This document shows positions 16,435 to 25,836 of a stretch of 49,224 nucleotides of DNA, in pieces. This DNA is from Enterobacteriaceae bacterium UBA5654 (lineage in GTDB: Bacteria; Pseudomonadota; Gammaproteobacteria; Enterobacterales; Enterobacteriaceae): the NCBI GenBank assembly GCA_002421005.1, contig DIJC01000014.1, positions 462,145 to 511,368 on the forward strand, given 5' to 3'. The notes under the pieces are model-generated. The model saw only the letters and a program-made list of their open reading frames with translations, ran no database searches and was not told where the DNA came from. Position 1 is the stretch's first letter; each line of letters starts with the position of its first letter. Both the position numbers and the translations under genes were made by a program.

Positions 16435-17243
16435 TAGTTCATCCCCAACCAGTGGAGGATCTCCGGTCCGTGGCTGTCATAAAGAAGTTTGGCGCTCATC
16501 ACCGCAGAAACGATGACGATCATCGGGCGGATCAGCATCTGCCCTTTGCTGAGCACCAGTCTGGAGCCGATACGGGCACCGATAAATTGCCCGATAAGCA
16601 TCACAAAACCCGTCGCCCAAATCACTTTGCCGCCGAGAATAAACAGCAGCAGGCCGCCGATATTAGAGGTGGCATTCAGCACTTTGGCGTGAGCGGTAGA
16701 TTTTGCAAGGTTGTACCCGCAAAGGGTAACGAAGGCCAGCGCGTAAAACGATCCTGCGCCGGGGCCAAAAAAGCCATCGTAAAAGCCGACGCAGCCGCCC
16801 GCCACCAGCGCGAATGGAAGGCCGTACAGCCGACGCTGACGATCTTCTTCGCCCAGCTTCGGCATCAATAAAAAATAGAGGCCGATGCAGATCACCAGCA
16901 CCGGCAGGATTTGCCGCAGCAGATCGGATTTCACAAACTGCACCAGCAGCGCACCGCTGGTCGAGCCAATAAAGGTCATCAGAATGTTCATTTTCTGATC
17001 GCTCAGCTTCACCACTTTGCGACGGATGAAGTAGATTGAGGACGAAAGTGAACCGCCGCAGGCCTGTAGTTTATTGGTCGCCAGCGCCTGGGCGGGCGTC
17101 ATGCCCGCCGCCAGCAGCGCGGGTACCGTTAACAGCCCTCCGCCGCCCGCCAGCGAATCGATAAATCCGGCCAGCAACGCCACGCAAAACATCACCGCCA
17201 GCAGCAGCGGCGACATCATAAAAAGCTGATTAAACGTTTCCAT
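16434..17243 (-). CDS. yfcA: TauE/SafE-family membrane transporter YfcA
   Basis: A 269-residue inner-membrane protein of the TauE/SafE (DUF81) family, often anion or sulfonate exporters. About eight hydrophobic segments occur in two repeated halves; the family glycine-rich motifs are GFIDSLAGGGGLLTVPAL (about 26-43) and GFYDGFFGPGAGSFYAL (about 144-160). Both ends overlap neighbours by one base (TAATG with mepA before and epmC after), so it is part of a tightly coupled operon. The substrate is unknown. Confidence 0.92.
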   Translation of the reverse strand: METFNQLFMMSPLLLAVMFCVALLAGFIDSLAGGGGLLTVPALLAAGMTPAQALATNKLQACGGSLSSSIYFIRRKVVKLSDQKMNILMTFIGSTSGALLVQFVKSDLLRQILPVLVICIGLYFLLMPKLGEEDRQRRLYGLPFALVAGGCVGFYDGFFGPGAGSFYALAFVTLCGYNLAKSTAHAKVLNATSNIGGLLLFILGGKVIWATGFVMLIGQFIGARIGSRLVLSKGQMLIRPMIVIVSAVMSAKLLYDSHGPEILHWLGMN

Positions 17244-18064
17244 TAAAGTACATGCTCATCCAGTAGCGCCTGACAGGAAGGATGCAGCGGCGGCTCCTTC
17301 TTCGCAGGGGATTTCGTCCCAGGTTTTGCTGGCTCAAACCAGCTTTGCAGTTCGGCTCCGCAGCCATCGCCCGGCGGCGGCGGCTCCTGATCCTGACATT
17401 CGAGGCTGTCCGCCGGGCAGCGCAGGCGCACATGCATATGTGCGCGATGCTGGAACCACGGCCGGACTTTGTTCAGCCAGTCGCGGTCGGTTCCTGCATC
17501 CAGGCAAAGCTGCTGCTTGATCGCCGGATTGACAAAAATGCGCGTCACGTCGTTATCTTTCGCCGCCAGCTTGATCAGGCTGCTGATTTTCGGTTGCCAT
17601 AGCGACGATACAACGTGCTTGCCGTCGCGGGACACCAGATCCAGCGCCTGCGGCTTCAGCAGTTGCGCGGAGGTCCAGCGCGTCTCAGGCAGTTGCAGGA
17701 AGATATCGACATCCAGCCCGGACTGGTGGCTGGCATGACCGCCGTTGAAGCGCCCGCCCGCTGGCATTCCCATATCGCCAATCAGCACCGTGCCCAGCCC
17801 CAGGTTATGCACCTGGCTGCTCAGCCGCTGAATAAACAGCAGCAGATCGGGATGACCAAAATAGCGCCGCTGATCGGTACGCATCACCTGATAATGATCA
17901 GACTGGAGCGGCAGGCTCTGCGCGCCGATAATACAGCCGTTGGCAAACGCGCCAATGGACTGCGCGTTGCCGGGGATCGGCTGGGTGATTTTTTGCCACG
18001 GCGTTGCCGCCAGAGCGGTGCTGCTGGCAACCAGCGCCAGCAGCGCGATAAGCATTTTTTTCAT
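17243..18064 (-). CDS. mepA: Penicillin-insensitive murein DD-endopeptidase
   Basis: A periplasmic zinc metallopeptidase (LAS family, M74) that cuts D-alanyl-meso-diaminopimelate crosslinks in peptidoglycan. The start at 18064 gives 273 residues with a clear signal peptide (about 1-19, ending TALA before ATPWQKI). Zinc ligands are visible in NGGHASHQSGLDVDIF and in HRAHMHVRL. The C-terminus has several cysteines (CPADSLECQDQ, GDGCG, HPSCQ) as in E. coli MepA. The longer frame to 18187 lies within aroC and is rejected. It starts 2 bp after the aroC stop. Confidence 0.96.
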   Translation of the reverse strand: MKKMLIALLALVASSTALAATPWQKITQPIPGNAQSIGAFANGCIIGAQSLPLQSDHYQVMRTDQRRYFGHPDLLLFIQRLSSQVHNLGLGTVLIGDMGMPAGGRFNGGHASHQSGLDVDIFLQLPETRWTSAQLLKPQALDLVSRDGKHVVSSLWQPKISSLIKLAAKDNDVTRIFVNPAIKQQLCLDAGTDRDWLNKVRPWFQHRAHMHVRLRCPADSLECQDQEPPPPGDGCGAELQSWFEPAKPGTKSPAKKEPPLHPSCQALLDEHVL

Positions 18065-18066
18065 TT

Positions 18067-19152
18067 TTACCAGCGTGGAAGCGTTGTCGTCACATCGGCA
18101 TTTTGTGCGCGCTGACGCATAAAGTGATCCATCAGCACAATCGCCAGCATCGCCTCGGCAATCGGCACCGCGCGGATGCCAACGCAAGGATCGTGACGGC
18201 CTTTGGTGATCATGTCGGTTTCTTCGCCCGCGCGGTTCAGCGTGCGCCCCGGCACGGTGATGCTCGACGTGGGTTTCAGCGCGATATTCGCGACGATCTG
18301 CTGACCGCTGCTGATCCCGCCGAGGATGCCGCCCGCGTGGTTGCTCTGGAAGCCCTGCCGGGTGATCTCATCACGATTCTGACTGCCGCGCAGGGCAACC
18401 ACGTCGAAACCGTCGCCGATTTCCACGCCTTTTACGGCATTGATGCTCATCAGCGCGTGGGCGATGTCGGCATCCAGACGGTCAAAAACCGGCTCGCCCA
18501 GCCCCGGCGGCACGCCGTCGGCGATGACGGTCACTTTCGCCCCGATGGAGTCGCCTTCTTTTTTCAGGGCGCGCATCAGTTCGTCCAGCGCCTCGATTTT
18601 ATCCGGGTCGGCGCAAAAGAACGGGTTTTGCTCGACCTGTTCCCAGTCGGCAATCGCCAGCGGGATGTCGCCCATCTGGGTCAGGCAGCCACGAACAGTG
18701 ATGCCCAGTTTCTGCGCCAGGTATTTTTTAGCGATGGCACCCGCCGCCACGCGCATGGCGGTTTCACGTGCTGAAGAGCGACCGCCGCCGCGATAATCGC
18801 GCAGGCCATATTTTTGCTCGTAGGTGTAATCCGCATGACCTGGACGGAACAGATCTTTAATCGCACCGTAATCCTGCGAGCGCTGATCGGTATTTTCAAT
18901 CAGCAGCCCGATGCTGGTCCCGGTCGTCACGCCTTCAAACACGCCGGAGAGGATTTTTACCTGGTCCGGCTCCCGGCGCTGGGTGGTGTAGCGCGAGGTG
19001 CCCGGACGACGGCGATCCAGATCGTGTTGCAGATCGGCTTCGGTGAGCGGAATACCCGGCGGCACGCCGTCAACGATGCAGCCCAGCGCCAGCCCGTGCG
19101 ACTCACCGAAGGTGGTTACGCGAAAAAGTTGTCCAATACTGTTTCCTGCCAT
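18067..19152 (-). CDS. aroC: Chorismate synthase
   Basis: Removes phosphate from 5-enolpyruvylshikimate 3-phosphate to make chorismate, the branch point to aromatic amino acids, folate, quinones and enterobactin; requires reduced FMN. Family signatures are GESHGLALGCIVDGVPPG (near residue 17), GGGRSSARETAMRVAAGA and the C-terminal GRHDPC segment. The ATG at 19152 gives 361 residues starting MAGNSIGQLF; an adjacent GTG at 19155 would add only one residue. It lies between prmB and mepA, as in E. coli. Confidence 0.98.
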   Translation of the reverse strand: MAGNSIGQLFRVTTFGESHGLALGCIVDGVPPGIPLTEADLQHDLDRRRPGTSRYTTQRREPDQVKILSGVFEGVTTGTSIGLLIENTDQRSQDYGAIKDLFRPGHADYTYEQKYGLRDYRGGGRSSARETAMRVAAGAIAKKYLAQKLGITVRGCLTQMGDIPLAIADWEQVEQNPFFCADPDKIEALDELMRALKKEGDSIGAKVTVIADGVPPGLGEPVFDRLDADIAHALMSINAVKGVEIGDGFDVVALRGSQNRDEITRQGFQSNHAGGILGGISSGQQIVANIALKPTSSITVPGRTLNRAGEETDMITKGRHDPCVGIRAVPIAEAMLAIVLMDHFMRQRAQNADVTTTLPRW

Positions 19153-19179
19153 CACGGCTCCGTTGTCGTTGTTGTGTTA

Positions 19180-20112
19180 TTAGTCTTTGTAAATGCTGAA
19201 GTATTCCCGCGCTGCTACCAGTTGGGATTTGGTCAGCATAAAGACACCGTCACCGCCGTTGTCGAATTCCAGCCAGGTGAACGGCACATCAGGATATTGT
19301 TCCATCAGATGTACCATGCTGTTCCCGACTTCACAAATCAGAATGCCGTCGTCGGCCAGATAGTCCGGTGCGCAGGCAAGAATGCGGCGGGTCAGCTTCA
19401 GGCCATCGCTGCCGGAGGCCAGGCCCAGTTCAGGTTCGTGGCGATACTCGTTCGGCAGGTCGGACATATCTTCCGCGTCAACATACGGCGGATTGGTGAC
19501 GATCAGATCGTACTGTACTTTCGGCAGGTCGCGGAACAGATCGGAGCGGATCGGCGTGACCTGATGGATTAAACCGTGTTCTTCGATATTGTGCTCGGCT
19601 ACCGCCAGCGCTTCCGGGGAAATATCCACCGCGTCAACTTCCGCTTCCGGGAACGCATATGCACAGGCGACGGCGATGCAGCTGCTGCCGGTACACATGT
19701 CCAGAATATGCTGCGGAGCGTGGTTAATCAGCCCGGAAAAGTGGTTGTTGATCAGTTCGCCAATCGGCGAACGCGGCACCAGAACGCGTTCGTCAACGTA
19801 GAATTCGTGACCGCAGAACCAGGCTTTGTTGGTCAGATAAGCCACCGGGATGCGCTCGTTCACGCGGCGGATCACTCGTTCAACGATGCGATGTTTTTCA
19901 CTGGAGGTCAGGCGGGCGCTGCGCATGTCTTCCGGGATATCCAACGGTAGCCACAGCGTCGGCAACACCAGTTGCACCGCTTCGTCCCACGGGTTGTCGG
20001 TGCCGTGCCCGTACCAGATGTTGGCCGCGCTAAAACGGCTCACCGACCAGCGGAGCATGTCCTGAATGGTTTGCAGCTCATTCACCGCTTCATCAACAAA
20101 AATTTTATCCAT
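19180..20112 (-). CDS. prmB: Ribosomal protein uL3 glutamine methyltransferase
   Basis: Methylates a glutamine in ribosomal protein L3 (Gln150 in E. coli) with S-adenosylmethionine, supporting 50S assembly. The 310-residue protein shows the SAM-binding DMCTGSSCIAVACA motif (138-151) and the glutamine-methylase signature TNPPYV (206-211, NPPY at 207-210). It is 27 bp upstream of aroC and divergent from smrB across 166 bp. Confidence 0.96.
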   Translation of the reverse strand: MDKIFVDEAVNELQTIQDMLRWSVSRFSAANIWYGHGTDNPWDEAVQLVLPTLWLPLDIPEDMRSARLTSSEKHRIVERVIRRVNERIPVAYLTNKAWFCGHEFYVDERVLVPRSPIGELINNHFSGLINHAPQHILDMCTGSSCIAVACAYAFPEAEVDAVDISPEALAVAEHNIEEHGLIHQVTPIRSDLFRDLPKVQYDLIVTNPPYVDAEDMSDLPNEYRHEPELGLASGSDGLKLTRRILACAPDYLADDGILICEVGNSMVHLMEQYPDVPFTWLEFDNGGDGVFMLTKSQLVAAREYFSIYKD

Positions 20113-20278
20113 CGTTCTCTCCAGGCCATGCTCGCATTAAATTCGGCGGCTAGTTTGCCACGAAGAGGGCCATAAATCAGCATTCACGCGCGGGCGAAAC
20201 GGGGAAAAAATGCGTTTTCGCTGAACAGATGCCCGGTGAGTCGGGTAAACTGGCGAAAAGCCTTAATGAGAATGACCC

Positions 20279-20830
20279 ATGAAAAAGAAAGAATCACTCA
20301 CCGGGGAGGATAAGGCGCTGTTTCGTCAGTTGATGACCGGCACGCGTCAGATTAAGCAGGACACCATTGTCCACCGCCCTTTGCGCAAGAAAATCTCGGA
20401 AGTGCCGGTGAAACGGCTGATTCAGGAACAGGCTGACGCCAGCCACTTTTTTTCCGATGAGTTTCAGCCGCTGCTCAATACCAGCGGGCCAGTGAAATAC
20501 GTGCGTGAAGACGTCAGCCATTTCGAGCTGAAAAAGCTGCGGCGCGGCGATTATTCGCCGGAACTGTTCCTGGATTTACACGGTCTGACCCAGCTTCAGG
20601 CCAAGCAGGAACTGGGCGCGTTGATTGCCGCCTGCCGCCGTGAGCATGTTTTTTGCGCCTGTGTGATGCACGGCCATGGCAAACATATTCTTAAGCAGCA
20701 AACGCCGCTGTGGCTGGCGCAGCATCCGCATGTGATGGCTTTCCATCAGGCGTCAAAAGAGTACGGCGGAGATGCCGCGCTGCTGGTATTGATTGAAGTT
20801 GAAGAGTGGCAGCCGCCAGAGCTGCCCTGA
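20279..20830 (+). CDS. smrB: SmrB, ribosome-rescue endonuclease
   Basis: SmrB (YfcN) binds collided disomes and cuts the mRNA between the ribosomes so that stalled ribosomes can be rescued. The 183-residue protein has a charged N-terminal part that contacts ribosomes and a C-terminal Smr domain (about 95-175) with the catalytic DLHG motif at 99-102 and HGHGKHIL at 131-138. In E. coli K-12 a fimbrial gene cluster lies between smrB and sixA; here sixA follows directly. Confidence 0.95.
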   Translation: MKKKESLTGEDKALFRQLMTGTRQIKQDTIVHRPLRKKISEVPVKRLIQEQADASHFFSDEFQPLLNTSGPVKYVREDVSHFELKKLRRGDYSPELFLDLHGLTQLQAKQELGALIAACRREHVFCACVMHGHGKHILKQQTPLWLAQHPHVMAFHQASKEYGGDAALLVLIEVEEWQPPELP

Positions 20831-20837
20831 AGAGAGG

Positions 20838-20859
20838 CGGGAAGCAACGATGCTTCCCG
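20838..20859. terminator. Terminator between smrB and sixA
   Basis: A perfect 9-bp stem CGGGAAGCA / TGCTTCCCG with a 4-nt ACGA loop between convergent stop codons. It probably serves both genes; flanking T tracts are weak. Confidence 0.65.
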
Positions 20860-20867
20860 TTAGCGGA

Positions 20868-21353
20868 TTAAATCGCTTTTGGCATTTTCAGATTGCAGGG
20901 GTTCATCTGCCAGTTGAAGGTACCTTTGCCTTCGCCATCCAGCGTGACGCTGGCAATCGCCGAGGTCGAGAACATCGGCGGCGTTTCACCGGGGCACAGT
21001 TCCGCCACCAGATAGCCGACCAGCGGCAGGTGAGAAACCACCAGTACGGACTGCGTTCCTTTTTCGGCCAGAACCTGAAGATACGCGCCGACCTGTCCCA
21101 CATCGCCGCCGGGTGTCAGTTCCGGCAGGACATCAACGTTTGTGGGCAGATGCATACACTCACCCACCACATCCAGCGTTTGTTCAGCGCGCAGATAAGG
21201 GCTGACCAGAACGCGCTCAATATTCACTTTTTGACCTTTCAGCCAGGTTGCCATCAGACGGGATTCATCACAACCACAATGGGTTAAAGGACGAACCGAG
21301 TCACTGCTAGCCTCAAGGGCTGCGTCGCCGTGACGCATGATAAAAACTTGCAT
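20868..21353 (-). CDS. sixA: Phosphohistidine phosphatase
   Basis: A 161-residue histidine-phosphatase-family enzyme with the RHG signature at 7-9 (H8 is the nucleophile) and the second histidine in VVSHLPLVGY. In E. coli it removes phosphate from the histidine of the nitrogen PTS protein NPr, and was first described as acting on ArcB. The 201-bp spacer to fadJ (21354-21554) shows no gene, only AT-rich sequence suited to a promoter. Confidence 0.95.
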   Translation of the reverse strand: MQVFIMRHGDAALEASSDSVRPLTHCGCDESRLMATWLKGQKVNIERVLVSPYLRAEQTLDVVGECMHLPTNVDVLPELTPGGDVGQVGAYLQVLAEKGTQSVLVVSHLPLVGYLVAELCPGETPPMFSTSAIASVTLDGEGKGTFNWQMNPCNLKMPKAI

Positions 21354-21554
21354 ATTGCACCGCTTTTGTTAACCAGAAGCACCGTCGTCAGACCGCAGAG
21401 GAAATCATGTTCATGCGGAAAACGCGGTGGCCGGGCATTGTGCCTCATCCGTTTGCTCAATGAAACGCTGTGTTTTACCTTAATGATGTAAGTATAGTCA
21501 ATCAGTGTTTACAAAATAACCAAAAGACCCGCAACAGCGTTATCACACCCTTCA

Positions 21555-23711
21555 TTAACCCTCATTTTCCGGGTCAGTATCAGTACGCGACCAGAACGTA
21601 TGGCGCTGCTCGGCCATATGCAGCAACGCCTCGCATGGTGTAAAGCGTGGGCCATACTGCGCGGCAAGCCGTTGCAAAATCGCCACCACTTCACCGGCTC
21701 CGAGCGTATCCATATAGCGGAATGGCCCCCCTAAAAATGGGGGGAAGCCGATGCCAAACACCGCACCGATATCACCGTCTCGCGCACTGCGAATAATACC
21801 TTCCGCGTGGCAGCGCGCAGCCTCATTTAACATCATCATGACGCATCTTTCGCTCACCTGCTGCGATGAGAGGGTGTTAGTTTGACCACCGATACCAATC
21901 AACGGATAGATCGCCGGATCGGGCTGCTTTTTGCTTTTACGCCCTTTTTTTCCATAAAGATAGAAACCACGACCATTTTTTCTGCCTTTGCGATCGTCAT
22001 TCAAAATTGCATTAATGATATTTGCAGGCGGGCTAAAACGTTCTCCGTAAGCCGCCTCCAGAACCGGAATAATTTTGGTGCCGGTATCAATGCCAACCTC
22101 GTCAAGAAGCTGAATGGGGCCGACCGGGAAGCCGAATTTCACCAGCGCACGATCGATATACTCAATTTTCACCCCTTCAGTCAGAATGCGCATCGCCTCA
22201 TTAATGTAGGGCGCGAGAATACGGTTAACGTAAAACCCGGCTTTATCCGCGACCACAATCGGCGTTTTGCCCTGTTTTTTCGCCAGCTTCACCGTCGTGG
22301 CGACAGTCTGTTCTGAGGTGCCCGCGTGCGGGATCACTTCCACCAGCGGCATTTTTTCGACCGGACTAAAAAAGTGCAGACCAATGACCTGCCCCGGACG
22401 CGCGGCCTGCGCGGCAATATCACCAATGGGCAGAGAAGAGGTATTAGAGGCAAAAATGGTTTCCGGCGCGCAGTGTGCTTCCACTTCCGCCACCATTTTT
22501 TGCTTTAGCGTGAGGTCTTCAAACACGGCTTCAATCACCACATCACGATGGCTAAAGCCACGATAATCCGTCGCCCCGGAGATTAGCGCCATCTGGCTGT
22601 TGCGCTCCGCCGCTTTAATATGGCGACGACGCACTTTCTGGTCGAGCAAATCCCAGGAGTATTTCAGCGCGTGGTTAATCCCCTGCGCCTTGATATCTTT
22701 AATGCGCACCGGCAGTTTGCCTTTGCTGGCGGTGACATACGCAATGCCTCCGCCCATCAGCCCGCCGCCCAGAATGCCGACCGAGCGCAGCGGACCCGCT
22801 TCTGCCCGCGCGCCCGGATCTTTTTTCAGCTCGGTGCTGGCAAAGAAAATATTACGCAGTGCGGCGGACTGCGGCGTCATCGCCAGCTCGCCAAAGGCGC
22901 GCGCTTCTGCCGCATAACCGCTGCTGCTACCCTGACTTAAACCGGTTTCAACGACCTGCAAAATACGCTCAGTTGCCGGGTAATTGCCCTGCGTTTTGTG
23001 CGCCGTTTTTTTGCCCACCATGCGAAACAGTACGCTGCGCCCCAGCGGACCGGCGAGAATACGCTCGCGCACCGGCAGACGCCGGTCCGTGGGCCGTCCT
23101 TTTTTCGCCAGCGCAACGGCAGCCTCCAGCAGAATAGAGGCGGGAACGACTTCATCCACCAGCCCGACTTTCAGCGCCTGACGCGGGCGTAACTGCTTGC
23201 CAGTGAGGATCATCTCCAGCGCGGTGCTGACACCAATAAGTCTTGGCAGACGCTGGGTGCCGCCGGAGCCGGGAAGCAGGCCGAGTTGCATTTCCGGCAG
23301 GCCGAGCACCGTCTTCGGATCGTCAGTACAGATCCGTCCGTGGCAGGCCAGCGCCAGTTCCAGACCGCCACCCAGACAGGCGCCGTTAATGGCCGCGATA
23401 ACCGTAATCGGTAGCGCGCGAATATCCGCCATAATCTGCTGCCCCTGACGCGCCAGGGTTTCCGCCTCCTGCGCCGTTTTACAATCGCCGATCATGTTGA
23501 TATCGGCACCGGCAATAAAGTTATCCTCTTTTGCGGAGATAAAAACGACGCCAGATAAGGCTTTGTTATCACGGATTTGTTTGAGAATAGCGCGAACCTG
23601 ATGGCCAAATTCCGCTTTCAGGGTGTTCATCTTTTCGCCGGGGACATCGATGGTAATAACGGCAATATTGTCCGGCCGCACGTTAAGGGTAAAAGCAGAT
23701 GTCATCTCCAT
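21555..23711 (-). CDS. fadJ: Anaerobic fatty acid oxidation alpha subunit
   Basis: A multifunctional 718-residue protein: the N-terminal crotonase-fold enoyl-CoA hydratase and epimerase (about 1-190; AAINGACLGGGLELALACHGR and LPEMQLGLLPGSGGTQRLPR) and the central-to-C-terminal NAD-dependent 3-hydroxyacyl-CoA dehydrogenase (from about 308; GILGGGLMGGGIAY, then GLHFFSPVEKMPLVEV). Works with FadI in beta-oxidation, mainly under anaerobic conditions. It overlaps the fadI stop by one base (TAATG), indicating coupled translation. Confidence 0.97.
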   Translation of the reverse strand: MEMTSAFTLNVRPDNIAVITIDVPGEKMNTLKAEFGHQVRAILKQIRDNKALSGVVFISAKEDNFIAGADINMIGDCKTAQEAETLARQGQQIMADIRALPITVIAAINGACLGGGLELALACHGRICTDDPKTVLGLPEMQLGLLPGSGGTQRLPRLIGVSTALEMILTGKQLRPRQALKVGLVDEVVPASILLEAAVALAKKGRPTDRRLPVRERILAGPLGRSVLFRMVGKKTAHKTQGNYPATERILQVVETGLSQGSSSGYAAEARAFGELAMTPQSAALRNIFFASTELKKDPGARAEAGPLRSVGILGGGLMGGGIAYVTASKGKLPVRIKDIKAQGINHALKYSWDLLDQKVRRRHIKAAERNSQMALISGATDYRGFSHRDVVIEAVFEDLTLKQKMVAEVEAHCAPETIFASNTSSLPIGDIAAQAARPGQVIGLHFFSPVEKMPLVEVIPHAGTSEQTVATTVKLAKKQGKTPIVVADKAGFYVNRILAPYINEAMRILTEGVKIEYIDRALVKFGFPVGPIQLLDEVGIDTGTKIIPVLEAAYGERFSPPANIINAILNDDRKGRKNGRGFYLYGKKGRKSKKQPDPAIYPLIGIGGQTNTLSSQQVSERCVMMMLNEAARCHAEGIIRSARDGDIGAVFGIGFPPFLGGPFRYMDTLGAGEVVAILQRLAAQYGPRFTPCEALLHMAEQRHTFWSRTDTDPENEG

Positions 23712-25021
23712 TATTCGGCCTCCAGAACCATTGCCGCGCCAAGACCGCCCGCTGCGCAGGCGGTCACTAAACCAAAACCACCACCGCGCCGACGCAGTTC
23801 GTGCAGCGTCTGGGTGATCATTCTCGCGCCGGTTGCGGCGAAAGGATGCCCGTAGGCAATCGAGCCGCCCAGCACGTTGAATTTACTGTCATCCACCTCG
23901 CCTGTGGCCTGCGAGCGTCCCAGCACCTCACGGGCGAAGCGGTCGCTGGCCAGCAGTTTTAGGTTAGTGAGTGTTTGTGAGGCGAACGCTTCGTGCATGT
24001 CCAGCAGCGTCAGATCGGCCAGCGTCAGCCCGGCCCGCTCCAGCGCCAGCGGCGTAGACCAGGCGGGACCAAGCAGCATATCCTGCCATACGTCGATAGC
24101 GGTAAAGGCATAGCTGCGCAGGTAGCCAAGCGGCACCAGCCCCAGTTCTTTGGCCCGCGATTCGGTCATCAGGATCACCGCCGCCGCGCCGTCGGTCAGC
24201 GGCGTACTGTTCGCCGCCGTGACCGTCCCGTGCTGGCGATCGAACGCCGGACGTAGCTTTGCGTAGTCGGCAAGCGTGGAGTTGGTGCGAATGTTATTGT
24301 CGCGCTCAACCGGATCGCGATACGGCGGCGCATACGCGGTCATCACTTCGTCAGCGAGTTTGCCTTCGGCCCACGCTTTTGCAGCGAGTTGATGCGAACG
24401 GTGCGCCAGCGCGTCCTGCTCCTCACGGGTGATGCCCCAGGTTTTCGCCATTTGCTCGGCGGTATCGCCCATTCGCAGACCGGTTGAATATTCCGCGACC
24501 GCAGGGGGAACGGGCAGCAGATCGCGCAGACGCAGGCGGGAGAACAGCTTCAGGCGTTGCCCCATGGTGCGGGCTTTATTGGCGTCCACCAGCGTGCGCG
24601 CCAGCGTTTTACTGACGCCAATCGGCAATACGGAGGAAGAATCCGCTCCCCCGGCGATCCCGGCGCGGATAGTCCCCGCCATCAGGCTTTCCGCCACGTT
24701 CGCCACCGCCTGAAAACTGGTGGCGCAGGCGCGGCTGACGCTATAGGCATCGGTATGCACATTCATGCCGGTGCCGAGCACGATTTCGCGGGCGATGTTG
24801 GGCGCTTCCGGCATTTGTACCACCTGACCGAAGACCAGTTGCTCGATCACTTCCGGCGGAATTTCGCTGCGAGCCAGCATCTCTCCTACCACCATTTTTC
24901 CCAGATCGATAGCGGGCACGCCGTGAAAGGCGGTTGCCTGGCGGACAAAGGGCGTGCGCAGCCCGGTAACAATGGCAATGCGATCGCCCTGGCGGGTGAT
25001 AAGCGGTAATGCCTGACTCAT
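23711..25021 (-). CDS. fadI: 3-ketoacyl-CoA thiolase, anaerobic
   Basis: Cleaves 3-ketoacyl-CoA with CoA to acetyl-CoA and a shortened acyl-CoA, as partner of FadJ. The nucleophilic cysteine is C99 in SRACATSFQAV. The histidine motif GGSIAYGHPFAATGAR and the second cysteine in TACAAGGLGAAMVLE are present near the C-terminus. It is 436 residues, the E. coli length. A FadR box sits 28 bp upstream. Confidence 0.97.
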   Translation of the reverse strand: MSQALPLITRQGDRIAIVTGLRTPFVRQATAFHGVPAIDLGKMVVGEMLARSEIPPEVIEQLVFGQVVQMPEAPNIAREIVLGTGMNVHTDAYSVSRACATSFQAVANVAESLMAGTIRAGIAGGADSSSVLPIGVSKTLARTLVDANKARTMGQRLKLFSRLRLRDLLPVPPAVAEYSTGLRMGDTAEQMAKTWGITREEQDALAHRSHQLAAKAWAEGKLADEVMTAYAPPYRDPVERDNNIRTNSTLADYAKLRPAFDRQHGTVTAANSTPLTDGAAAVILMTESRAKELGLVPLGYLRSYAFTAIDVWQDMLLGPAWSTPLALERAGLTLADLTLLDMHEAFASQTLTNLKLLASDRFAREVLGRSQATGEVDDSKFNVLGGSIAYGHPFAATGARMITQTLHELRRRGGGFGLVTACAAGGLGAAMVLEAE

Positions 25022-25049
25022 AACGCTCCCCTGTTAACAAAAAATAATT

Positions 25050-25066
25050 AAGTGGTCTGACCTGAA
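25050..25066. promoter_or_regulatory. FadR operator upstream of fadI
   Basis: The 17-mer AAGTGGTCTGACCTGAA matches the FadR consensus at most positions, including the central TGGTCNGACC. It lies just upstream of fadI, so FadR should repress fadIJ until long-chain acyl-CoA is present. Confidence 0.82.
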
Positions 25067-25146
25067 CATAGTCTTAACCATTTTTTTACATTTCGCCAAG
25101 CGGGGGAGAAGAAAAGTGGGAGCTAAAACACACGGATAGAAAAGAA

Positions 25147-25170
25147 AACGCCTCCGCAGAAGGAGGCGTT
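25147..25170 (-). terminator. yfcZ intrinsic terminator
   Basis: A 9-bp stem AACGCCTCC / GGAGGCGTT, followed leftward by a T-rich run (TTTTCTTTTC). It lies 12 bp beyond the yfcZ stop codon and separates it from fadI. Confidence 0.85.
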
Positions 25171-25181
25171 GAGAGGAGGTC

Positions 25182-25466
25182 TTAGCGCAGGCCGAGCTGG
25201 AAGATCAGCGTTTCGGCTTCGCAGGCAAACACAAAGTCGATATCCAGTTTTACGCCGTCGGCTACGTCGCTGAAGGTCGAGGTGATCTCACACGGCTCAG
25301 ATTCAACGCCGCGCGCTTTTGCGGTCAGTGCCGCCAGCGTTTCTTCTGCCTGTGCGCGATTGGCGAATACGCGGCTGTAAGAGGCGGTGCAATCGGTGTT
25401 GTCCATGATGGTGCCAACATCCATACAGCAGCAAACCGGGGTTTCATCAGCACTGCATTTACTCAT
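25182..25466 (-). CDS. yfcZ: YfcZ/YiiS family protein
   Basis: A 94-residue cytoplasmic protein of unknown function. It is cysteine-rich at the N-terminus (ETPVCCCMDVGTIMDN) and ends CEAETLIFQLGLR, matching E. coli YfcZ. The ATG at 25466 gives the E. coli length; an upstream start at 25490 is less likely. It is divergent from fadL across about 370 bp and is closed by its own terminator before fadI, so it is probably a separate transcript. Confidence 0.93.
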   Translation of the reverse strand: MSKCSADETPVCCCMDVGTIMDNTDCTASYSRVFANRAQAEETLAALTAKARGVESEPCEITSTFSDVADGVKLDIDFVFACEAETLIFQLGLR

Positions 25467-25571
25467 TGTAGATTTCCTCTGTAGACGCACCCAGGGTGCC
25501 TTAACGATATACCGCTTATTTTACGCTCTGGGTCGTAGCGTCTCCAGTCGTTAATTTCTCGCAGCGGAAAT

Positions 25572-25752
25572 AGTGATAAAAATCACAGTTAAAAATGATC
25601 TAAAACAAATTCACCGTTCATTTGCAGCCTATAAACAGGGCAATTTTGCCAGCCAGATCGCGTTTCTTAGATCACATTCGAAAAAACTTAGAAACATACT
25701 TGCAACATACTATCTGGTCAGACCTATACTCTCGTCACTGGTCTGCTTTCTC
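25572..25752 (+). promoter_or_regulatory. fadL control region: CRP and two FadR sites
   Basis: Three sites are readable in the yfcZ-fadL spacer. A CRP-like site AGTGA-N6-TCACA is at 25572-25587 (one mismatch). A strong FadR box, ATCTGGTCAGACCTATA, is at 25712-25728. A weaker second FadR box, CACTGGTCTGCTTTCTC, is at 25736-25752. Two downstream FadR boxes and a CRP site match the known layout of E. coli fadL. Confidence 0.8.
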
Positions 25753-25836
25753 TGACGTACAACAGACCCTACACTTCGCACCTCGTTACACCATGTAACT
25801 TTTTTAAATAAAAAATAACTCAATGAGGTTATGGTC

